From contig NZ_JAGGPB010000001.1 in NCBI RefSeq assembly GCF_018614055.1, positions 259,209 through 323,208 on the forward strand: DNA of 64,000 nucleotides, read 5' to 3'. This DNA comes from Streptomyces sp. ISL-98 (GTDB lineage Bacteria; Actinomycetota; Actinomycetes; Streptomycetales; Streptomycetaceae). This document shows positions 1-10,400 of this stretch, piece by piece. The notes under the pieces are model-generated. The model was not told where the DNA came from and did no database searches. It worked only from the letters and a program-made list of their open reading frames with translations. The translations under genes were made by a program, and so were the position numbers. Positions within the stretch are counted from its first letter, which is position 1. Each line of letters starts with the position of its first letter.

Positions 1-190
1 CTGTGACATTTTTGCGGCTGCCGCCGCGTGGGGGCTCGGCACCGGACCCCGCTCCTCGAACTCCCCAGGACTACGTCCAGGGGACCCCCAGGGGCTGGTA
101 ATCCAGCCCCTGGGGGTCTGGGGGCTTGCCCCTCACGCGGCGGAGCCGCCCAATGGTGCAGCCGGGAAGGGGCGGGGTGGGGAAAGGGTC
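1..190. repeat. Mosaic intergenic repeat, copy A
   Basis: Non-coding stretch downstream of pepN. It is built of modules that recur at 21194-21386, 33018-33155 and 63764-63865: a CTGTGACATTT start followed by a GCGGCTGCCGCCGC palindrome, a hairpin, a GGGGGCTTGCCCC segment, a GCGGCGGAGCCGC palindrome and a GGGAAGGGGCGG...GGGGAA end. No coding potential is credible here. Confidence 0.75.
83..118. terminator. Hairpin terminator after pepN
   Basis: A perfect 16-bp stem (GACCCCCAGGGGCTGG and its complement) closes on a TAAT loop, about 90 bp beyond the pepN stop codon. There is no clear U-tract, as is common in Streptomyces. It lies inside repeat copy A and probably stops transcription from both sides. 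Confidence 0.6.
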
Positions 191-207
191 CGGGCCTCTA
201 GGGCGTG

Positions 208-2700
208 TCAGTGCCCCCGTACCGCCAGCGCGCGACGCAGGTCGTCGAGTTGGTCTGCGAGTTTGCGGTGCAGGGCCGGGATCAGTTCGTTGTCGCGTAC
301 GAAGTCCTCGCCGTGGCACAGGGATTCCGGGTCGACGGCGAACGCGGGGAATGCGTAGCGGCCTGCTGCTTCGGCGATGGCAGGGCCTCGGCGGTCGGCG
401 ACCGCGGTCGCGTCGCGGTAGTAGCGGGTGACGTAGGGCCGTACGAGATCAGCCTGTTCGGGCTGCCAGAAGCCCTGGGCCGTGGCGGTGAAGAGGTAGT
501 TGGAGAGGGTGTCGTCCTCGAACATGCGGGCCCAGGCGGCGGCTTTGGTCGCGGCGTCCGGGAGCGCGGCGCGGCAGCGGGCGGCGCCTTCCTGGCCGGT
601 GGCACTGGGGTCGCGGTCGAGTTCGGCGGCGATGGCGGTTTCGTCGGTGGCGCCGAGGACGGCGAGGCGGCGCAGGATGCGCCAGCGCAGTTCGGGGTCG
701 AGTTCGGGGCCGCCGGGGATGCTGCCGGAGGTGAGCCAGTCGTGGATGGCTTCGGGCTGGGTGGCGGCGTCGATGAAGTGGCGTACAGCGGTGAGGCGCA
801 GGCCCGGTGCGTTGCCGTCCTCTGTGCGGCGGATGAGGTCGCGGCAGATGGAGGTGAGGGTGGCGAGGGCGGCGGGGCGCTCGGTGGCGTCGAGGTAGCG
901 GTCGGTGATCTGGGTGGCGGCGAAGCCGAGGACGCCCTGGACGATGGCGAGGTCCGTCTCGTGCGGGAGGTGGGCGCCGGCGGTGGCCAGGTAGGCGGCG
1001 GGTTCGAGTTCGCCGTCGCGGACCATGTCGCGCAGGCAGTTCCATACGACAGCGCGGGTGAGGGGGTCGGGGACGCCGGAGAGGGTGCGCAGTACCCGTT
1101 CCTCGGATGCGTCGTCGAGGCGGATCTTGGCGTAGGTGAGGTCGCCGTCGTTGAGGACGACGAGGGCGGGGCGGCGGCCGGGGCGTACGGTCACGGACTC
1201 GCCCTGGGGTACGTCGATTTCGAATCGTTCGCGCAGGACGAGAGTTTGGCCGTCGACCATGTCGTGGTCGTAGGCGCCGACGGCGATGCGGTGGGGGCGG
1301 TTGCCGTCCTGGTCGACGGTGAGGTGCCAGTAGCCCTCGGATTCGACGGGCCGGGGGGTGAGGGTGTCGACGCCGGTGGTGCGCAGCCACTGCTCGGCCC
1401 AGGCGTGGACGTCGCGGTCGGTGGCGGAGGCGAGGTTGTCGATGAAGTCGGCGAGGGTGGCGTTGGCGAACTTGTGGCGGGCGAAGTGGGTGTTGATGCC
1501 GGCCAGGAAGTCCTTTTCGCCGAGCCAGGCGACGAGCTGGCGGAGGGCGGAGGCGCCTTTGGCGTAGGAGATGCCGTCGAAGTTGAGCATGGCGGACGCG
1601 GTGTCGGGGACGGCGTCCGGGTCGGGGGCGACGGGGTGGGTGGAGGGGCGTTGGTCGGCGTCGTATCCCCAGCCCTTGCGGGCGACGGCGAAGTCGGTCC
1701 AGGTGTCAGTGAAGCGGGTGGCTTCGGTGAGGGTCTGGTAGCCCATGTATTCGGCGAAGGACTCGTTGAGCCAGATGTCGTCCCACCACTGGAGGGTGAC
1801 GAGGTCGCCGAACCACATGTGGGCCATCTCGTGGGAGATGACCATGGCGCGGGTCTGGCGTTCGGTGTCGGTGACGGCGGAGCGGTAGATGAATTCGTCG
1901 CGGAAGGTGACGAGGCCGGGGTTTTCCATGGCGCCCGCGTTGAATTCGGGGACGAAGGCCTGGTCGTAGGAGTCGAAGGGGTAGGGCTCTTCGAACTTCT
2001 CGTGGTAGCGGTCGTAGCAGGCGCGGGTGATGTCGAGGATTTCGTCGGCGTCGATGTTCATGTACGGCGCGAGGGAGCGGCGGCAGTGGATGCCGAAGGG
2101 CAGGCCGCGGTGTTCGGTGCGTACGGAGTGCCAGGGGCCTGCGGCGACGGCGACGAGGTAGGTGGAGATGAGGGGGGTCGGGGCGAGTGTCCAGCGGCCT
2201 GCGCCGTGGTGTTCGGCGTTGCCGTTGCCGAGGACGGTCCAGCCTTCGGGGGCGGTGACGGTCAGGGCGAAGACGGCCTTGAGGTCGGGCTGGTCGAAGG
2301 CGGCGAAGACGCGCTGGACGTCTTCCATGAAGAGCTGGGTGTAGACGTACGTTTCGCCGTCGGTGGGGTCGGTGAAGCGGTGCATGCCTTCGCCGGTGCG
2401 AGAGTAGTGCATGTCGGCTTCGATGCGCAGCTCGTGTTCGCCCGGGGTGAGTCCGGTGAGGGCGAGGCGGTTTTCGACGAGCGCTTCGGGGTCGAGCGGC
2501 TGTCCGTCGAGAGTGACGTTGCGCAGGGCGGCGGGCTTGAGCTCGACGAAGGTGTCCCCGGCGGTGTGTGCGGAGAACTGGATGACGGTGCGGGAGTCGA
2601 AGGTCTCGTCGCCGCGGGTGAGATCGAGTTCGATCGTGTACCGGTGGACTTCGAGGAGCTGGGCTCGGGTCTGCGCTTCGTCGCGCGTCAGTACGGACAT
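208..2700 (-). CDS. pepN: Aminopeptidase N (M1 zinc metallopeptidase)
   Basis: An 830-residue cytoplasmic M1 aminopeptidase that removes N-terminal residues from peptides. The exopeptidase motif GAMEN is at residues 256-260, and the zinc site is HEMAH at 290-294 with the third ligand Glu313 in NESFAEY, giving the exact HEXXH-X18-E spacing. An N-terminal beta saddle precedes the catalytic domain and an ERAP1-like helical C-terminal domain follows. The open frame runs upstream to 3048, but the ATG at 2700 (MSVLTRDEAQ) matches the usual family N-terminus and avoids overlap with the chorismate mutase gene. Length is slightly below the roughly 850 residues typical of actinobacterial PepN. It may be cotranscribed with the mutase, 124 bp upstream. 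Confidence 0.95.
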   Translation of the reverse strand: MSVLTRDEAQTRAQLLEVHRYTIELDLTRGDETFDSRTVIQFSAHTAGDTFVELKPAALRNVTLDGQPLDPEALVENRLALTGLTPGEHELRIEADMHYSRTGEGMHRFTDPTDGETYVYTQLFMEDVQRVFAAFDQPDLKAVFALTVTAPEGWTVLGNGNAEHHGAGRWTLAPTPLISTYLVAVAAGPWHSVRTEHRGLPFGIHCRRSLAPYMNIDADEILDITRACYDRYHEKFEEPYPFDSYDQAFVPEFNAGAMENPGLVTFRDEFIYRSAVTDTERQTRAMVISHEMAHMWFGDLVTLQWWDDIWLNESFAEYMGYQTLTEATRFTDTWTDFAVARKGWGYDADQRPSTHPVAPDPDAVPDTASAMLNFDGISYAKGASALRQLVAWLGEKDFLAGINTHFARHKFANATLADFIDNLASATDRDVHAWAEQWLRTTGVDTLTPRPVESEGYWHLTVDQDGNRPHRIAVGAYDHDMVDGQTLVLRERFEIDVPQGESVTVRPGRRPALVVLNDGDLTYAKIRLDDASEERVLRTLSGVPDPLTRAVVWNCLRDMVRDGELEPAAYLATAGAHLPHETDLAIVQGVLGFAATQITDRYLDATERPAALATLTSICRDLIRRTEDGNAPGLRLTAVRHFIDAATQPEAIHDWLTSGSIPGGPELDPELRWRILRRLAVLGATDETAIAAELDRDPSATGQEGAARCRAALPDAATKAAAWARMFEDDTLSNYLFTATAQGFWQPEQADLVRPYVTRYYRDATAVADRRGPAIAEAAGRYAFPAFAVDPESLCHGEDFVRDNELIPALHRKLADQLDDLRRALAVRGH

Positions 2701-2824
2701 GGGGACATGCTGCCTGATGGCTTGCGCGTGGCACAGCGGGCGTGTGTACGCGGTCTCTCGGCCGGGCAGTGGCGGTGCATGTCCCGTTCCGGCCCCCCCG
2801 GGTGCGCCGGTCAGGGGCCGGGAT

Positions 2825-3130
2825 CTATGACTTCGCGATCGTTTCGTGGTGGCGGATGACCTCCGCAATGATGAAATTGAGCAGTTTCTCCGCGAATGCC
2901 GGGTCCAGTTTGGCGTTCTCGGCCAGTTCGCGCAGGCGGACGATCTGGCGGGCCTCGCGGGCCGGGTCGGCCGGGGGGAGTTTGTGCTGTGCTTTGAGGT
3001 GGCCGACCTGCTGGGTGCATTTGAAGCGCTCGGCGAGCATGTGGACAACGGCGGCGTCGATGTTGTCGATGCTGTCGCGCAGCCGGCTCAGTTCGGCGAT
3101 GACGGACTCGTCGATTTCGCTGGAGGTCAT
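2825..3130 (-). CDS. Chorismate mutase, AroQ class
   Basis: A 101-residue all-helical protein of the AroQ (type II) fold, converting chorismate to prephenate for Phe and Tyr synthesis. The first helix has the family pattern of Leu/Arg/Asp residues (LRDSIDNIDAAVVHMLAER), followed by CTQQVGHLKAQ and the catalytic-region EARQIVRLRELAE. The open frame continues far upstream, but the ATG at 3130 gives the standard N-terminus (MTSSEIDESV). It is a free-standing monofunctional domain without a secretion signal, so it is likely cytoplasmic. It lies between pepN and the AraC gene on the same strand, only 11 bp after the AraC stop, so it may be read through from that gene. Confidence 0.9.
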   Translation of the reverse strand: MTSSEIDESVIAELSRLRDSIDNIDAAVVHMLAERFKCTQQVGHLKAQHKLPPADPAREARQIVRLRELAENAKLDPAFAEKLLNFIIAEVIRHHETIAKS

Positions 3131-3141
3131 GGTCAGGGAGC

Positions 3142-4029
3142 TTACGTCGGTCCCGTCGCGATGGTGGGCGGGTGTTCGGGATCTGGGATCTGGTGGCTCC
3201 AGCCGCCGTGGACGGTGCGTCCCTGCTGTGCGCGGAAGCGGACGGGGGCCATGCCGACGCGGCGGGTGAAGAGGCGGGAGAAGTACGCAGGGTCGTCGTA
3301 GCCGACGCGGCGGGCGACGGCCGCGACGGGGAGTTCCGTGGCGGCGAGGAGTTCCTTGGCGCGGCCGAGGCGGATGCCGAGGAGGTAGTCCTTGGGGCTG
3401 CAACCGGCACCGCGGCGTACGGCGGCGCGCAGTTCGGCGGGGGTCATGCCGTGGCGGGCGGCGTGTTCGGCGACGGTCAGGGGCTGGAAGGCGTCGCGGG
3501 CGAGGGCTTGGAGTACGGGGTCTCCGTCGGCTCCGACGTCGGCGCGGGCGCGGCGCAGGGCGACGAGGAGTTCGTGGACGGCGGCGCCGGTCTCGACTTC
3601 GAGGAGGGGGTTGCCCCGGCGTGCGGCGCGGGCGATGCGGCCGACGGCGGCGCGGGCGGCGGCGGTGTCGGCGAGGGGGACGACGGGGCGGTCGGGTTCT
3701 ATGTAGCCGAGCTCGGTGTACGTCGCGGTGGCCGGGCCGGTGAAGTCGACGAAGCTCTCGTCCCAGCCGGTGGCCGGGTCGGGCCCGTAGTGGTGCGGGG
3801 TGCCGGGTATGAGCCAGATCAGTGCGGGTGCGGTGACTGCGGTACGGCGCCCGTCCGCGCCGCGGAACCAGCCGCTGCCGGCGCTGACGACGACAGCAAC
3901 GTGGTGGTCGAGGGTGCGTGGGCCGACGGTGGGCAGTGTGCCGTGCTGGAGGCCCACACCGAGGCAGACCAGGCCGAGGCGGTGGTGGGCGGGGCTGGGG
4001 GTGAAATAGCGCATCCAGGTGTGATACAT
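3142..4029 (-). CDS. AraC-family transcriptional regulator
   Basis: A 295-residue regulator with an N-terminal sugar-sensing cupin domain (about residues 15-150) and a C-terminal double helix-turn-helix. The HTH is recognisable from LTVAEHAARHGMTPAELRAAVRR and from VARRVGYDDPAYFSRLFTRRVG, the classical second HTH signature. I chose the ATG at 4029 (MYHTWMRY) because it follows a purine-rich AAGGAAG about 7 bases upstream; a longer frame to 4131 is possible. It is divergent from the GH35 beta-galactosidase gene, so it most likely controls that gene in response to a galactoside. The ligand is unknown. Confidence 0.88.
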   Translation of the reverse strand: MYHTWMRYFTPSPAHHRLGLVCLGVGLQHGTLPTVGPRTLDHHVAVVVSAGSGWFRGADGRRTAVTAPALIWLIPGTPHHYGPDPATGWDESFVDFTGPATATYTELGYIEPDRPVVPLADTAAARAAVGRIARAARRGNPLLEVETGAAVHELLVALRRARADVGADGDPVLQALARDAFQPLTVAEHAARHGMTPAELRAAVRRGAGCSPKDYLLGIRLGRAKELLAATELPVAAVARRVGYDDPAYFSRLFTRRVGMAPVRFRAQQGRTVHGGWSHQIPDPEHPPTIATGPT

Positions 4030-4193
4030 CCGCTTTTCTTCCTTCCCGCTCGCCCGGGTGGCATTCAGGTGGCGTCCCGTTGGCTTTCGCCGGCGTTCCG
4101 TTGCGTCCAAACAGCGCTGATCTTTGTCCATGGACCGCTCTGCCGCCAGAGGGTGAAGTGGAGACGCTGTTGGTGGAGCGAGAGGCGGGGACC

Positions 4194-6071
4194 GTGGCTG
4201 ACTTCACGGTGGGTGAGACGGATTTTCTGCTGGACGGGCGGCCGGTGCGGCTACTGTCGGGGGCGTTGCACTATTTCCGGGTGCATGAGGGGCAGTGGGG
4301 GCACCGGCTCGCGATGCTTCGGGCGATGGGGCTCAACTGTGTGGAGACGTACGTCCCGTGGAATCTGCATGAGCCGGAGCCTGGCCGGTTCCGTGATGTG
4401 GAGGCGCTCGGCCGGTTCCTGGACGCGGCGCGGGAGGCGGGGCTGTGGGCGATCGTGCGCCCGGGTCCGTACATCTGCGCCGAATGGGAGAACGGTGGGC
4501 TGCCGCACTGGCTGACAGGGCCGCTGGGTACGCGGGTACGGACGCGCGACGCGGAGTATCTGGCGCATGTGGAGCGGTGGTTCGGGGTGTTGCTGCCGCA
4601 GGTGGTGGAGCGGCAGATCGACCGGGGCGGCCCGGTGATCATGGTCCAGGTCGAGAACGAGTACGGCAGTTACGGCTCCGACCAGGTCTATCTGCGGCGT
4701 CTGACGGGGCTGCTGCGCGAGTGCGGTGTCACGGCGGCGCTGTTCACCTCCGACGGGCCCGAGGACCACATGCTGAGCGGCGGTTCGGTGCCGGGGGTGC
4801 CGGCGACGGCCAACTTCGGTTCGGGGGCGCGGGAGGGCTTCGATGCGCTGCGGCGGCATCAACCGTCGGGGCCGCTGATGTGCATGGAGTTCTGGTGCGG
4901 CTGGTTCGATCACTGGGGCTCGGAGCATGTCGTACGGGATGCCGCCGACGCGGCGGCCACGCTGCACGAGATCCTCGAGTGCGGTGCCTCCGTCAACATC
5001 TATATGGCACACGGGGGCACGAATTTCGCGGGCTGGTCGGGGGCGAACCGGTCCGGGGTTCTGCACGACGGGGAGCTCCGGCCGACTGTCACGTCGTACG
5101 ACTACGACGCGCCGATCGACGAGTACGGCCGCCCCACGGAGAAGTTCTGGCTGTTCCGGGGCATCCTGGCGCTCCACCGGGACGGCGCCGAAGACGCCCC
5201 GCTGCCCGACGTGCCGCCCGCGCCCCCCTCGCTGGGTGAGCCGGCCCGGGTGGAGTTCACCGGGTGGGCGCCGCTCGGTGACGTCATCGAGGTGCTCGGG
5301 GGTACGGAGACGGAGGGCGCGATGCCGGCGACGTTCGAGGAGCTGGGCGTGGACCGGGGGCTGGTCCGCTACCGCCTTGACGTGCCGGGGCCGCGGCAGG
5401 CGTACCCGCTGGGTGTGACGGGCCTGCGGGACCGGGCTGTGGTGTACGTCGACGGGGTGCGGGCGGGCGTACTGACCGGGGAGGCCGGGGCCGGGTCGTA
5501 TACGGCGCTGGAGGAGCCGGTGGCGGGGCCCGCTTCGGTGGAGCTGTGGGTGGAGTCGCTGGGCCGGGTCAACTACGGGCCCCGTTTCGGCGAGCCGAAG
5601 GGCATCACGGGCGGCGTACTGCACGAGCGGCAGTACGTGCACGGCGTACGGGCCCGGGGGCTGAGCCTGGGCGCATTCGACGACGCGGGCGCGGTGGCGA
5701 AAGTGGCCTTCCGGACGCTGGAGGAAGGTGCGGGGGCGGGCGCCGGTACAGAGGCCGCTCCAGACGCCGGTACAGGCGGGCTTTACCGGGGCGTGTTCCA
5801 GGTTCGTGGCGTGGGGGATGCGTCGGTCGTGCTGCCGGGCTGGGAGCGGGGCTTCGTCTGGGTGAACGGCTTCTGTCTGGGGCGGTACTGGGCTGCCGGG
5901 CCGCAGAAATCGTTGTACGTACCCGGTCCTGTGCTGCGCGAGGGCGTGAACGAGCTCTGGGTCCTGGAACTGGAAGGCGGGGGCGGCGGCCGCGTGGAGC
6001 TGAGCGAGCACCCCACCCCGCCCCCCACCCCCGGCAGCAAGCCCAGCTCCGCGCTCGGCGACGTGACATAA
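4194..6071 (+). CDS. Beta-galactosidase, glycoside hydrolase family 35
   Basis: A 625-residue GH35 enzyme releasing terminal beta-galactose. The TIM barrel begins with LSGALHYFRV. The family signature GGPVIMVQVENEYG contains the acid/base Glu156, and the nucleophile is Glu232 in MCMEFWCGWF. C-terminal jelly-roll domains follow, ending in a sugar-binding fold with the GFVWVNGFCLGRYW motif that is common in GH35. No signal peptide is seen, so it is probably intracellular. The frame is open from a TTG at 4080. I chose the GTG at 4194 because the resulting start (ADFTVGETDFLLDG) is where the family normally begins, although the ribosome site is poor. Divergent from the AraC regulator. Confidence 0.88.
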   Translation: MADFTVGETDFLLDGRPVRLLSGALHYFRVHEGQWGHRLAMLRAMGLNCVETYVPWNLHEPEPGRFRDVEALGRFLDAAREAGLWAIVRPGPYICAEWENGGLPHWLTGPLGTRVRTRDAEYLAHVERWFGVLLPQVVERQIDRGGPVIMVQVENEYGSYGSDQVYLRRLTGLLRECGVTAALFTSDGPEDHMLSGGSVPGVPATANFGSGAREGFDALRRHQPSGPLMCMEFWCGWFDHWGSEHVVRDAADAAATLHEILECGASVNIYMAHGGTNFAGWSGANRSGVLHDGELRPTVTSYDYDAPIDEYGRPTEKFWLFRGILALHRDGAEDAPLPDVPPAPPSLGEPARVEFTGWAPLGDVIEVLGGTETEGAMPATFEELGVDRGLVRYRLDVPGPRQAYPLGVTGLRDRAVVYVDGVRAGVLTGEAGAGSYTALEEPVAGPASVELWVESLGRVNYGPRFGEPKGITGGVLHERQYVHGVRARGLSLGAFDDAGAVAKVAFRTLEEGAGAGAGTEAAPDAGTGGLYRGVFQVRGVGDASVVLPGWERGFVWVNGFCLGRYWAAGPQKSLYVPGPVLREGVNELWVLELEGGGGGRVELSEHPTPPPTPGSKPSSALGDVT

Positions 6072-6196
6072 CCGAGACGTGCAGCTACCTAGCGGTAACA
6101 AACCGCGGCGTGTCAGATTCCGCATGCCACCGGCCGGCGGCCCACCCTCATCGACACGCCATACCGCCAGGCATGGCCGACCGCAGGAGTTCCGTC

Positions 6197-7399
6197 GTGA
6201 CCGGATTCCGCACGTCCACACGCACCTCCGGCCCACTCAGACCGAGCCGCAGCAAGAGCCGCAGCAAGAGCCGCTGCCTCGCCGCCGCGGCACTCGCCCT
6301 CACCGCCCTGGTCACCACGGGCGCAGGCACCTCGGCCGCCAGCCCCACCTCCGGGCCCACCGCGATCGTCTCCATGGGCGACAGCTACATCTCCGGGGAG
6401 GCCGGCCGCTGGCAGGGCAACAGCCTCACCAACAGCGGCAGTCGTGACGGCACCGACCGGGCCTGGACCGGCAGCGGATACGACCCGAGCCGGGTGTACG
6501 GCACGACGGCCGCGAACGGCTGCCACCGTTCCGACTCCGCCGAGGTACGCAGCGCCACCGGCACCACGCAGGCGCTGGTCAACATCGCCTGCTCGGGCGC
6601 CACCACCGCGAACGTCTTCCGGTCCTCGAACGGCGGCCAGTCGTACAAGGGCGAGGCCCCGCAGGCCGACCAGCTCGCGGCCGTCGCCGCCGCGAACAAC
6701 GTCAAGACGATCGCACTGTCGATCGGCGGCAACGACCTCGGCTTCGCCGACATCATCACGAGCTGCGCGACGGACTACATCGTCTGGTACTCGTACTGCC
6801 ACGACGACCAGCAGCAGGCCGTGGACGCGAAGATCGACACGGCGATGGCGAATGTCGGCAAGTCGATCGACGAGATACGCGCGGTGATGTCCGGCGCCGG
6901 CTATGCGGCCGCCGACTACCGCATCGTCCTGCAGTCCTACCCCTCCCCCATCCCGCGCGCCGCCGACAACCGCTATGCCGAGTCCGGCTGGAGCCGCACG
7001 AACACCGGCGGCTGCCCGTTCTGGAACAAGGACTCCGACTGGGCGCGCGACTCACTCGTCCCGCAGATCGCCAACCGTCTCAAGGGCGTCGCCGCCGCCA
7101 AGGGGGCACAGTTCCTGGACCTTCGCGACATGCTGCAGGGCCGCGAGGTCTGCGCCAAGGCAGCGAAGCAGGTGAGTGCCACGCAGCCGGCGTCGGCGAC
7201 GACCAGCGAGTGGGCGCGCTGGATCGACAGCAACGGAACCCAGGGCCCCGTACAGGAGTCCGTGCACCCCAATTACTTCGGACAGCTCGGTCAGGGCCGC
7301 TGCCTCGCCCTGATCTACGCCAAGCCGACCGGCAACTACACCTGCCGCAACACGGCGGGCTCCGGCGCATCCGGGATGTACCTGACGGCGGTCTCCTGA
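6197..7399 (+). CDS. Secreted SGNH/GDSL hydrolase (esterase or lipase)
   Basis: A 400-residue exported esterase of the SGNH fold. A basic N-terminus with an SKSR repeat is followed by a hydrophobic stretch and an Ala-rich cleavage region near residue 45. Catalytic blocks are all present: GDS at 61-63 (nucleophile Ser63), GGND at 177-180 (oxyanion Asn), and HPN with the catalytic His at about residue 357. Paired cysteines suggest a disulfide-stabilised extracellular enzyme. I chose the GTG at 6197 because AGGAG lies 7 bases upstream; an ATG at 6173 is an alternative with a worse site. It is a single gene, convergent with the GH101 gene and separated from it by a strong terminator. Substrate unknown. 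Confidence 0.87.
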   Translation: MTGFRTSTRTSGPLRPSRSKSRSKSRCLAAAALALTALVTTGAGTSAASPTSGPTAIVSMGDSYISGEAGRWQGNSLTNSGSRDGTDRAWTGSGYDPSRVYGTTAANGCHRSDSAEVRSATGTTQALVNIACSGATTANVFRSSNGGQSYKGEAPQADQLAAVAAANNVKTIALSIGGNDLGFADIITSCATDYIVWYSYCHDDQQQAVDAKIDTAMANVGKSIDEIRAVMSGAGYAAADYRIVLQSYPSPIPRAADNRYAESGWSRTNTGGCPFWNKDSDWARDSLVPQIANRLKGVAAAKGAQFLDLRDMLQGREVCAKAAKQVSATQPASATTSEWARWIDSNGTQGPVQESVHPNYFGQLGQGRCLALIYAKPTGNYTCRNTAGSGASGMYLTAVS

Positions 7400-7421
7400 C
7401 ACCGGCCCGCACATAGCCGAC

Positions 7422-7449
7422 GCCACGCCCCCTGTCCCGGGGGCGTGGC
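7422..7449. terminator. Bidirectional terminator
   Basis: An 11-bp G/C stem (GCCACGCCCCC with its complement) with a 6-base loop lies in the 65-bp gap between the convergent SGNH hydrolase and GH101 genes, well placed to end both transcripts. Confidence 0.75.
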
Positions 7450-7464
7450 CGCTCCGGCCGCGAG

Positions 7465-10400
7465 CTACCGCTCTCGTACCTCGAAGGTGTCCAGTACGAA
7501 CTCCGCCACCCCGTCGTCGCCCACCTTCCGCAGGCCGACCCATGGCTCACCCTTCGGGGCTGCCGTGAACTCGTAGGAGAACACGGTGGGTTCCGTCGCT
7601 ATCGGCAACAGCACGCTGGACAGGTCCCGGTCGTCCACTCCCGTGATCCAGGCGTACTGCCCGGCCTTCTCGTTCTCGTAGCGGAAGGACACCCCGTAGC
7701 GCTTGCCCGCCTCGAAGCGGACGGTGTGCTGCACAGTCCGGTAGACCAGGCCCTTGTTCTCGCCGCGCGACTTGAGCGATTCGGAGCCGTCGATGACGTC
7801 GTCGATCGCCTTGCCGTTCCAGCCGCGCTGCGTGAAGGGGGCATGCCGTTGCGCGATGTGGGTGCGCGGGTCGGTGGAGCCGCCCGCGTCGCCCTTCACA
7901 AATACGCCCCACCCCTGCGGCACGTGCTGGAAGTCCTCGAAGGCCACCGTGCCGGCCTTGGTGGACCGCGTTGCGGCGACGATCCGTACGTTGTCGAAGC
8001 GCACCCGCGCGTCGCCCGCCTCGGCCCGCAGAGTGAGGTCGACCGGGCCCCCGCCCTCCGGCACGGTGAAGTACGTGAACATCCGCTGGAAGCGGGTGTC
8101 GTGCTTACGGTCGGCGGCGACGAGGTTGACGGCCGTGGACGTATCGGTCCAGTTCTCTGCCGTGGCTCCGTCGGCGGTCCGTACCGTGAGCGCGGCCCGT
8201 CGCCGCTCGCCCGCCTTCGCCCCCACCTCGACCTGTACGGAGGCGGCGTACGTCCCGGGCGCGAGGCGCACGAGGCGCTGGCCGACGGCTGCCGCCCCGC
8301 CGGCGCCGATGACCAGCTCGTAGTCGCCGATCCGGCTCAGCTCCACCGAGGCGGGACCGCTGACCGTCCACCCCTCCAGGGAGCCGGAGTTGAAGCCCGG
8401 GTCGTGCAACGGGGTGGCCTGCCCCCAGTCCGGGGCACCGGGCGCCGGCACCTGGGTGCGGTAGAGGACGTACGGCTGCTTCGCCTCGGCGTCGACGGTG
8501 ACCTTGCCGGAGCGGACCGGCAGCTCGCGGACGTACACCCGGCCCTGGTCGGTGAGCTTGTACAGCGCCACCTTCGACGAGCCCGCCCAGCCGCGCGGCA
8601 GCTGCCAGCTGCTGCTGCCGCCCGCCGGGTTGTAGTGGTAGAGCTTCGCCGGGTCCGTGGCTCTGCGCGGCTCCCACGGCAGGAGATAGCGGCCGCCGTC
8701 GTATACGAGCCGTCCGTCGGTGGTGATGCGCCGGGTGCCGTCCGCGTCGCCCACCACCGTCCTGGTCGGCCCGAAGAAGGTGATCTCGTGTGCGCCCCAT
8801 GTCTTCACCGGGTACGCCTGGAGGTACTTGGCGGGCAGGCTGTCGGTCCAGATCAGCTGGTGGAAGGTGTTCCAGTCGGTCTTGTTGACCCAGCCCTCGA
8901 AGTTCCCGGTGCGCGGAATGCCGAGCAGAGTCGGCCACTTGTCGGCGAAGACGTCCTTCTGGTGGTTGCGGATGAAGCGGATCAGCTGGGAGTTGATGCC
9001 GCGTGAGGTGTCGCCGCCGTAGTCGACCTCGGTGGCCCAGTGCGACCACAGGGACGAGCGCTCCAGGCCGTGTCCCCACTCGGTGGTGATCTGCCAGCCC
9101 TGCTCGCGCAGTGCCCGCTGGAGCCGGTCCGAGGTCCAGCCGGACTCGCGGAACACGTCGATGTAGAGCATGTTGAGGGCAGGATCGGTCTCGTCGCGCA
9201 GGTCCTTGAAGCGCTTCACGATGTCGCCGGAGACCAGGTCGCGCCGCTGGTCGATGCGGTAGCTCTGGTCGAGCCAGTCCCACTGCTCGTTCGCCTTGTC
9301 GACGAGGGTCTCGGAGAAGGCGTTGGCGACGGGGTAGGACTCGGTGGCGTTCACATGTACGCCGAAGTCGCTCCCCCACTTCCTGCCCTCCCTGACGAGG
9401 GTGTTGAGGTCGTCGAGCCCGCCCGCGCGCTTGTTGTGGTTGCCCGCGTAGTCGGGGTGGGCGGAGTCGTGTCCCTCCGACTGATAGCCCTTGAGCAGCG
9501 TGTACTGGCGCAGTCCGTCCGTCGCGAGAGAGATCCGCTTGACGTTGTCGAGCGTGGCGAGGAAGGGGTTGGTGGCCTGGCTGGCGAAATTGAAGGGGAT
9601 GTGCGGGACGACGCGCAGGTGCTGTTCGTCCGCGCCCAGCGGGGTGACCATGATGTCGCGGAAGGCGATGGCTGCGTCCTGCCAGTCGACGACGCCGTCG
9701 CCGTTGCGGTCACCGGTGATGATCACGGTGGCGTACGGGAGGGGTTCGGTGGCACCGGCGGGCGCGGTCGCGGCCCGGTGGGTCCACTGGCCGCACGCCA
9801 GTTGCGCCTTTACGTAGCCGTCCGTGCGGACAGTGGTACGCCACAGGCGGCCGTTCTCCCAGGTGGTCCCGGCCGCGCTGTCGGGCTTGTCGTACGACGT
9901 GTTGGTCTCCAGCGCCCCGCCCAGCCTGTCGTGCGCGACGACGGCGTACGCACAGCCGGTCGCCGCCTCGGTGGCCGTGTCCGGGGCGACCTTGACGAGG
10001 GTGTCGCCACTCTTGGACTTGTCCAGCTGGATCCTCGCGGCGAGCAGGGCGGCGCCGGGCTGGTCGCTGCGTACCGACAGGAAGGCCAGGGAGGGGATCT
10101 GGAGGGTGCCGACGGGCAGTGCGGCCGTGTCGGCGATCCTGGTGACCCGCCAGTCGACCTGGCGGCCGGTGACCCGGATCTCCGCATGGATCTCGGTGCC
10201 GCCCTCGAAGGCCAGGACGTACGCGATGCGGTCGCCGTCGGCGCGGGCGGTCACCCGGGGCGTACGGGCGGTTCCGTCGATCAGTACCGAGGTGACCGGA
10301 TCCTCCTGCCCGTACAGCTTCGCGCCGGTATACCGATCGGTGTACGAGACGATGCGCGGGAAGCCGGGGTCGACGCGCACCTCCAGCTCACGGGAGCGCA

